NCBI GenBank assembly: GCA_949156565.1
Contig: CASCZI010000002.1
Span: 1-64,000, forward strand
Direction of reading: 5' to 3'
Length of the DNA: 64,000 nucleotides
From: an uncultured Alphaproteobacteria bacterium
GTDB taxonomy: Bacteria > Pseudomonadota > Alphaproteobacteria > Rs-D84
The translations under genes were made by a program, and so were the position numbers. The stretch's first letter is position 1. The number at the start of each line of letters is the position of its first letter. Of the stretch, positions 58,903 to 64,000 are shown in pieces. A model generated the notes under the pieces. That model saw only the letters and a program-made list of their open reading frames with translations. It did no database searches and was not told the DNA's origin.

Positions 58903-60531
58903 ATGAACACAAAATACATCTATGCCCTGGGCACGATACTCTCTGTTATCTGTGCCACAGACACGTTTGCCGCCATTCGCGTGGGTAATTTGTCGCGCAG
59001 TTATGCCGACGCCTATAATACCGTAAATACCATCAACGCCCGCGCCACAGAACCCGGCACGGCGACAACCAACGATTTACCGGTGCGCGTGGCCGATGCC
59101 GATATGGCATCACGCTTTGCCCGGGGTGATGCCCCGGTGGCCACCCTGGAATCATGTGCACGTGTTTACCCCGATGGCGAATTTATGTGGAATACCCCCA
59201 CCGTCGGTTCACACGCCGGGGGGGATATGACATGTGTGGCGGTGGTGGAAATGCGCGCCATTAATTCGGGCCTTGGGGGCGAAGATATGGTATTGGCCCG
59301 TGCTTATTTGGCGGCCGGCGATACGGTGAAATGTAACATATCGGATTTTCCAGAATCATCCTATACCGTGAATGCCGGCACCATTGAATTTCCGGCCGAT
59401 GCCGAACCCACCATGGATGATGTTATCCGGGTCATGAATGATGAACAAAAGAAAAATGCCGGTATAAAAATTGCCGCCGGCACGGTTATCGGCGGATTAA
59501 TGGGCAATATCGCCGGCCAGAACGAAGTGGGCCGGGACGGCCTGATGGGAACCGGCAAAGGAAAAATGCAAGGCACAGCGATCGGGGCATTGTCGGGGGC
59601 GGCATTGGTCGCAACCAGCACATATAGCGGAAAAATTGCCGGCGATACCATTTTATCCAGCGGCGTCAATGCCGCCGCCGGCAGTGCCATCGGCAACATG
59701 ATGGGGGGCGCAAATACGGTTTTGCGCGTTGAAAAATGCACCCTGCCCGATGGGCGATCCACAACATGTCTGTGGGGGGTATTGCAAACGGGCGACCCCA
59801 TATCACTATCCAATCCCAACGATCCGACGGTTTATTATAATATCAGTACGGGTGACATTGTTCAGTGTAATTCAGATAGTACCCAATGCAACCCCGCATC
59901 ATTAATCAATATTTTGATTGATGGATACGATGATATGGACACGGCCTATGAAGAACAATTTGAAAAAATCAAAAATGATCCCAATATGCAATATAGCCTG
60001 GATAACAATAAAAGAATGTCCCCGGGCTTTTCCGGCAATGCCGATGGCATGTGGGCGCGCGTAACCCGGGCCAGTACCCCGGGGCGTGAAATCATGGCCA
60101 TGGTATCGGATGTCGAAAACAAAACCTTTGGTATGTCCCCGGCTGATTGGTCTAAATGGCGGCGCAATCACCCGGATGCCCAAATATGGGGTCGGGATAA
60201 CAAGGGAAATCCCTATACCCTTGGGGAAGAAAAGAATGCCAACAATTATTCTTTGACCAATTTTAACCCGTCAAAAGAATCGGCCAACAACAGCGGTCTA
60301 CTCGATTATGGCAATCGGGCCCGTATGAAAAACACGATGATTGGTGCCGGGGCGGGCGCTGGCCTGGGGGCATTGGCCGGGTATACCGGTGCCCAGAACG
60401 AGGTTGAAGATCGCTGGGTAACAGAGGTACGCCAATACCAAGATTCATTACAAAAAATATATTGCGTTACGGGAAAGCGATTCCTTAGTCATTATAATGA
60501 CTCTGTATTTATCCCACCGTTGGACCAATAA
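58903..60531 (+). CDS. Secreted protein with glycine-zipper segments
   Basis: Signal peptide MNTKYIYALGTILSVICATDTFA; GGLMGNIAGQNEVGRDGLMGTGKGKMQGTAIGALSGAAL; GAGAGAGLGALAGYTGAQNEVEDRW. Confidence 0.7.
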   Translation: MNTKYIYALGTILSVICATDTFAAIRVGNLSRSYADAYNTVNTINARATEPGTATTNDLPVRVADADMASRFARGDAPVATLESCARVYPDGEFMWNTPTVGSHAGGDMTCVAVVEMRAINSGLGGEDMVLARAYLAAGDTVKCNISDFPESSYTVNAGTIEFPADAEPTMDDVIRVMNDEQKKNAGIKIAAGTVIGGLMGNIAGQNEVGRDGLMGTGKGKMQGTAIGALSGAALVATSTYSGKIAGDTILSSGVNAAAGSAIGNMMGGANTVLRVEKCTLPDGRSTTCLWGVLQTGDPISLSNPNDPTVYYNISTGDIVQCNSDSTQCNPASLINILIDGYDDMDTAYEEQFEKIKNDPNMQYSLDNNKRMSPGFSGNADGMWARVTRASTPGREIMAMVSDVENKTFGMSPADWSKWRRNHPDAQIWGRDNKGNPYTLGEEKNANNYSLTNFNPSKESANNSGLLDYGNRARMKNTMIGAGAGAGLGALAGYTGAQNEVEDRWVTEVRQYQDSLQKIYCVTGKRFLSHYNDSVFIPPLDQ

Positions 60532-60545
60532 TCCCTTTGCGTGAT

Positions 60546-60845
60546 TCAGGGTTCAGAGTGCAGAGTTCGGATATATCCCCCCTCCCCCGTTCGGGGTACT
60601 CCCTCGAGGGAGAAGAACTGTGACTCAGGCTTGTTCGGTCCAGGTTCCCCTCCTGTGGGGGGGGTGGGCGCGAAATCGGGCCCCGCAAAAATTAAAAATT
60701 TTTGGGGGTGATACCGACGGGGTGGTCTTTTATTTAGATCCCATACGGGGGAGTTCGTTGTTCCCAATTTTCCCCTTGTCAAAAGTCGTGCAAACGGGTA
60801 TAATTCCTGGGGTTGGACGTAATTTGACTATGCCTAATCCAAAGG
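60546..60845 (+). repeat. Dispersed intergenic cassette, copy B (inverted relative to copy A)
   Basis: Multiple collinear blocks match the reverse complement of 5963-6360. Confidence 0.85.
60776..60804 (+). promoter_or_regulatory. sigma70-like promoter of Cys-rich gene copy 3
   Basis: TTGTCA-N17-TATAAT. Confidence 0.65.
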
Positions 60846-60859
60846 GTGGTTTAGATTAG
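60830..60859 (+). promoter_or_regulatory. Leader uORF MPNPKGGLD*
   Basis: ATGCCTAATCCAAAGGGTGGTTTAGATTAG; copy A has the same first six codons (MPNPKG). Confidence 0.5.
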
Positions 60860-60932
60860 GCATAATCTTTAAATTAAAAATCCCGGATTTCTGCACTTTC
60901 CTTTCCCCCCAACTATGCCTAATCTAAACCAC
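60846..60932 (+). promoter_or_regulatory. 19-bp perfect inverted repeat spanning the start codon of the Cys-rich gene
   Basis: GTGGTTTAGATTAGGCATA (60846-60864) / TATGCCTAATCTAAACCAC (60914-60932). Confidence 0.9.
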
Positions 60933-61700
60933 GGTTTTTGGGGCGCAATTATGGCCATTTTGACCGCCACATCGGCCGGTGCTGCGACATGCGATCCGGG
61001 GTATTATATGGAAAGTGGGTCATGCACCAAATGCAAAACAGGTTTTTATTGCCCCGGTGATGATACCGCCCACACATGCCCAACCGATACAACCGATTGG
61101 CGTAAAATATTTTCCAATTTGGGTCATACTGTCCAAGAATTTGGAAAAACCAAATATATGTCTTGGTGTATTAATTGCCCGATAAGTGCCCCCCAACATT
61201 GCGTTGTGGGATTTGACGCAACCACGACCACCGGCGTCGTATATGTTGAACAACCATTTACAGGAACAGATTATCATTTAAACAATGATTTTTATTGGTA
61301 TATGGCCAAAGATGGATATTATTTATCCCCCTATCGATCAACAAGTTCCCGCGTATGGTACAGAGGAACCAAATCATGCACCAATGCCCCCGCGCACGCG
61401 CACTATACCGGACCCGGCACGCCCGACGCGCCGGATGGATCGGTTCTGGACGCCAATGATTGCCCGTGGGAATGTGACGATGGGTTTGGGCGCGTCGGGG
61501 ACGAATGTAAACCGTTATGCAATGCGGGCATTACCCATATCCACGCCGGAACCACCACCGCGCCTTTGTTCCCGGTTAAATATACGACGCCGACACTTGT
61601 CATCCGGACACTGGGCGGCATCTGTTACGGAAACTTGACGCCGGGCAACGGCAATGGGGTCAACGTGACCGTCGCCGGCACAACATATCGGATGGAATAA
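60915..61700 (+). CDS. Secreted Cys-rich protein (family copy 3)
   Basis: MPNLNHGFWGAIMAILTATSAGAATCDPGYYMESGSCTKCKTGFYCPGDD...CNAGITHIHAGTTTAPLFPVKYTTPTLVIRTLGGICYGNL...GTTYRME*. Confidence 0.85.
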   Translation: MPNLNHGFWGAIMAILTATSAGAATCDPGYYMESGSCTKCKTGFYCPGDDTAHTCPTDTTDWRKIFSNLGHTVQEFGKTKYMSWCINCPISAPQHCVVGFDATTTTGVVYVEQPFTGTDYHLNNDFYWYMAKDGYYLSPYRSTSSRVWYRGTKSCTNAPAHAHYTGPGTPDAPDGSVLDANDCPWECDDGFGRVGDECKPLCNAGITHIHAGTTTAPLFPVKYTTPTLVIRTLGGICYGNLTPGNGNGVNVTVAGTTYRME

Positions 61701-61822
61701 TGTAAACAACGCCCGTTGATCGGATTAATAATGATATCGTTTGGGGTCAATCATTGGAAATATGTAACACAACAAGGACCCCATATGGAATATAACCATA
61801 ATAATAATCCTTTAACCAACGT

Positions 61823-61850
61823 AAAAATCCGCCCAATGTCGGATTTTTTA
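61823..61850 (+). terminator. Probable terminator
   Basis: aaaatccgcccaatgtcggatttttta. Confidence 0.5.
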
Positions 61851-62918
61851 ATCTACATTCGATTCTAACAATTTCTTTTTAATGGGTGCCAACTTTTTAA
61901 CACGTGTTTCAATTTTTTTATAAACATCCGATTTTGTCAGATCCAGCGCACTGCGTATCGCATTCGAAAATGCCAAGGCATCACTGTTGCCATGGGTTTT
62001 GATGGCAAATCCCCGCAATCCTAAAAACATGGCCCCGGCATAAGACCGTGGATCAATCTTATGCTTTAACCGTTTAAATACATGCACCAAAAAGAACGCC
62101 CCAATAATGGCCAAAAAGGATTTCTTGAGATTATCCATCAAAACCCGTTTAATTAACTTGGCCGTGCCTTCGACGGTCTTTAACACGATATTTCCGGTAA
62201 ATCCATCGGTAACAACCACTTGAACATCACCGGCACTAATATCTGTACCTTCGACAAAGCCAATGTATTTATAGGGCAATTTTGATTTATTTTCCATCAG
62301 CAATTTATTCAACCGCTGCAGTGTTTCATTACCCTTGGTGTCTTCTTCGCCAATGTTTAAAATCCCCAGTTTTGGATTCGGCATATGCCCGATTACTTCG
62401 GCATAAACACTGCCCAGAACGGAAAAATCAAACAAATTTTCCGCATCGCATTGGACATTTGCCCCCAGATCCAACATTACCACCCGTGAATCACCACCGC
62501 CCGACGGCAACATTGTGGTAATCGCCGGACGCGATATACCATCAACCGTCTTTAGTGCCAATTTCGCCAGTGACATTAACACCCCGGTGTTACCGGCACT
62601 GATCACGGCCGAAGAATTCCCTTCACGCACATCTTTGATGGCCATGTACATCGATGTGTTTTGGGCGTGACGAATGACATCACGCACCTTGTCTGTGCCC
62701 TTGATCGCATCTGGGGCATGAATGATTTCACAATGGCGGGCCACACGGGGATATTTCATCATCATCCGCCGCAAAACCTTTTCATCACCGAATACACGGA
62801 AAAATACCATGTCTTCGCCATATTGGAACAAAAATTGATTCATTCCGCCCAAGACAGCCGCCGGTGCCTTGTCGCCCCCCATTGCATCAATTGAAATAAT
62901 TTGTTTTTCGCCCGACAT
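61848..62918 (-). CDS. plsX: Phosphate acyltransferase PlsX
   Basis: ISIDAMGGDKAPAAVLGGMNQFL; SAGNTGVLMSLAKLALKTVDGISRPAI; VVTDGFTGNIVLKTVEG. Confidence 0.96.
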   Translation of the reverse strand: MSGEKQIISIDAMGGDKAPAAVLGGMNQFLFQYGEDMVFFRVFGDEKVLRRMMMKYPRVARHCEIIHAPDAIKGTDKVRDVIRHAQNTSMYMAIKDVREGNSSAVISAGNTGVLMSLAKLALKTVDGISRPAITTMLPSGGGDSRVVMLDLGANVQCDAENLFDFSVLGSVYAEVIGHMPNPKLGILNIGEEDTKGNETLQRLNKLLMENKSKLPYKYIGFVEGTDISAGDVQVVVTDGFTGNIVLKTVEGTAKLIKRVLMDNLKKSFLAIIGAFFLVHVFKRLKHKIDPRSYAGAMFLGLRGFAIKTHGNSDALAFSNAIRSALDLTKSDVYKKIETRVKKLAPIKKKLLESNVD

Positions 62919-62983
62919 TTTATATAAAAAAAGCAGAAGGCATTAACCCATCCACTTCTGCTTATACCATTTGATTCAAAAAA

Positions 62984-63133
62984 TTATTTTGCCCCGCACG
63001 CCGGACAAATGTGGTGCGGACGTTTCTTTTCCCCACATGCCTTGCACACGGTCGACGGCATGACGGATAATGCATCGTGCGAACGACGTTGTGCGCTACG
63101 TGCTTTACTTGTTTTACTTTTTGGCGTTGCCAT
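62984..63133 (-). CDS. rpmF: 50S ribosomal protein L32
   Basis: Manual translation MATPKSKTSKARSAQRRSHDALSVMPSTVCKACGEKKRPHHICPACGAK*; not present in the supplied ORF track. Confidence 0.92.
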   Translation of the reverse strand: MATPKSKTSKARSAQRRSHDALSVMPSTVCKACGEKKRPHHICPACGAK

Positions 63134-63200
63134 TTTACAATCCTTTTAATGTTTAAACGTTTATATTTTATTAAAAACTTCCGCTTTTGCAAGAAAAAGT

Positions 63201-63599
63201 TTAATCTGAAATAACCTGGGCAACAAACAGTCCATGATTGTGCATTAAACCAATCACCGCACTATGATCGTCCAGTCCCAAGTAAAATCGATATCCCGCC
63301 CGTTCCAGATCGGAAACAACGGCCACCTTATACTCGGCCGTGGTACCGGGATAATCTTGGGGTTTACAAAAAACGCGTTTACGAACATTGGGCAATAAAC
63401 GATCAATCATGGCGTTTACTTTGTCCTGGCCGATGGCCCAACGACCGGTGATAAAAACAATGGTAAAATCGCGCCCCAATGTCTGCAAGACACGAACCAT
63501 ATTTTCGTTTGGTTCACCAAATTTGTCATAGTTTGGGATCGCAAACTTTTTTGTCACCACCCCATCTATATCACAAAAAATTGCCGCTGTTTCCATCAT
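63201..63599 (-). CDS. HAD-like hydrolase/phosphatase
   Basis: AAIFCDIDGVVTKKF...FTIVFITGRW...DDHSAVIGLMHNHGL. Confidence 0.75.
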   Translation of the reverse strand: MMETAAIFCDIDGVVTKKFAIPNYDKFGEPNENMVRVLQTLGRDFTIVFITGRWAIGQDKVNAMIDRLLPNVRKRVFCKPQDYPGTTAEYKVAVVSDLERAGYRFYLGLDDHSAVIGLMHNHGLFVAQVISD

Positions 63600-63646
63600 G
63601 CGTTTTTTATGATACCCGGTGTTTTGGGCCGGGTATCATCCAGATG

Positions 63647-64000
63647 TTATATATCCAACAATTGTTGGTGATCACCACCTTCGCGGGCCAACTTTTCTGC
63701 CTTTTCTTCGGCCTTGGCGATTTCACGCACACGCCGGACATAGGCACCGGTACCCACCGGGATCAACCGACCCACAATCAGGTTTTCATTAATCCCAACC
63801 AATTTGTCGGTTGCACCACTGATGGCGGCATCAACCAAAACCTTGGTTGTCTGTTGGAACGACGCGTTGGAAATAAATGACCGTGACGTCAATGATGCCC
63901 GTGTCAATCCAACCAGAACCTGGGACGCTTCGGCGGCACGACCACCGTCACGGACGACGCGTGCATTTTCTTCTTCGAAATCAACACGATCAACCACCTG
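63647..64000 (-). CDS. rpoC: DNA-directed RNA polymerase beta' subunit, C-terminal end (runs off window)
   Basis: [61 protein letters not shown]. Confidence 0.95.
   Translation of the reverse strand, partial: QVVDRVDFEEENARVVRDGGRAAEASQVLVGLTRASLTSRSFISNASFQQTTKVLVDAAISGATDKLVGINENLIVGRLIPVGTGAYVRRVREIAKAEEKAEKLAREGGDHQQLLDI

Noticed and set aside
1-64000. CRISPR arrays, rRNA genes, transposase-bearing insertion sequences
   Set aside because: None seen on inspection of both strands

Overview
Alphaproteobacterial-type chromosome segment. The family mix (pth, polA, single-chain glyS, lgt, mraZ, zapA, map, holA, lptE, plsX, rpmF, rpoC) and the style of the secreted Cys-rich proteins suggest an uncultured host-associated lineage, but taxonomy is an inference. 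Housekeeping blocks flank a ~24-28 kb accessory region (about 12.8-40.1 kb) that ends at a tRNA-Ser(UGA) gene beside a large serine recombinase. A ~162 bp imperfect direct repeat (16061-16222 and 39983-40144) brackets most of it. Main discovery candidates: (1) two convergent effector-immunity arrays. Two proteins with different N-termini (one with a phage MuF-like HPNCRC motif) share a Tlde1/DUF2778-like C-terminus, and each is followed by small multi-TM proteins. At least three of the downstream TM genes are preceded by orphan remnants of the effector C-terminal tail (GKDLxVxVKY*), as expected from serial tip-immunity cassette replacement. (2) A type I restriction operon whose hsdS is split at a G8 homopolymer (candidate phase variation) and which also encodes a HEPN-like RX4H protein and two further accessory proteins. 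(3) A paralogous secreted Cys-rich family (3 copies) with a duplicated ~300-390 bp upstream cassette. Its leaders contain a sigma70-like promoter, a uORF, and an inverted repeat covering the start codon region; the complementarity is kept in two copies despite different sequence, suggesting translational attenuation. All calls come from reading sequence and the ORF track; no searches were run.
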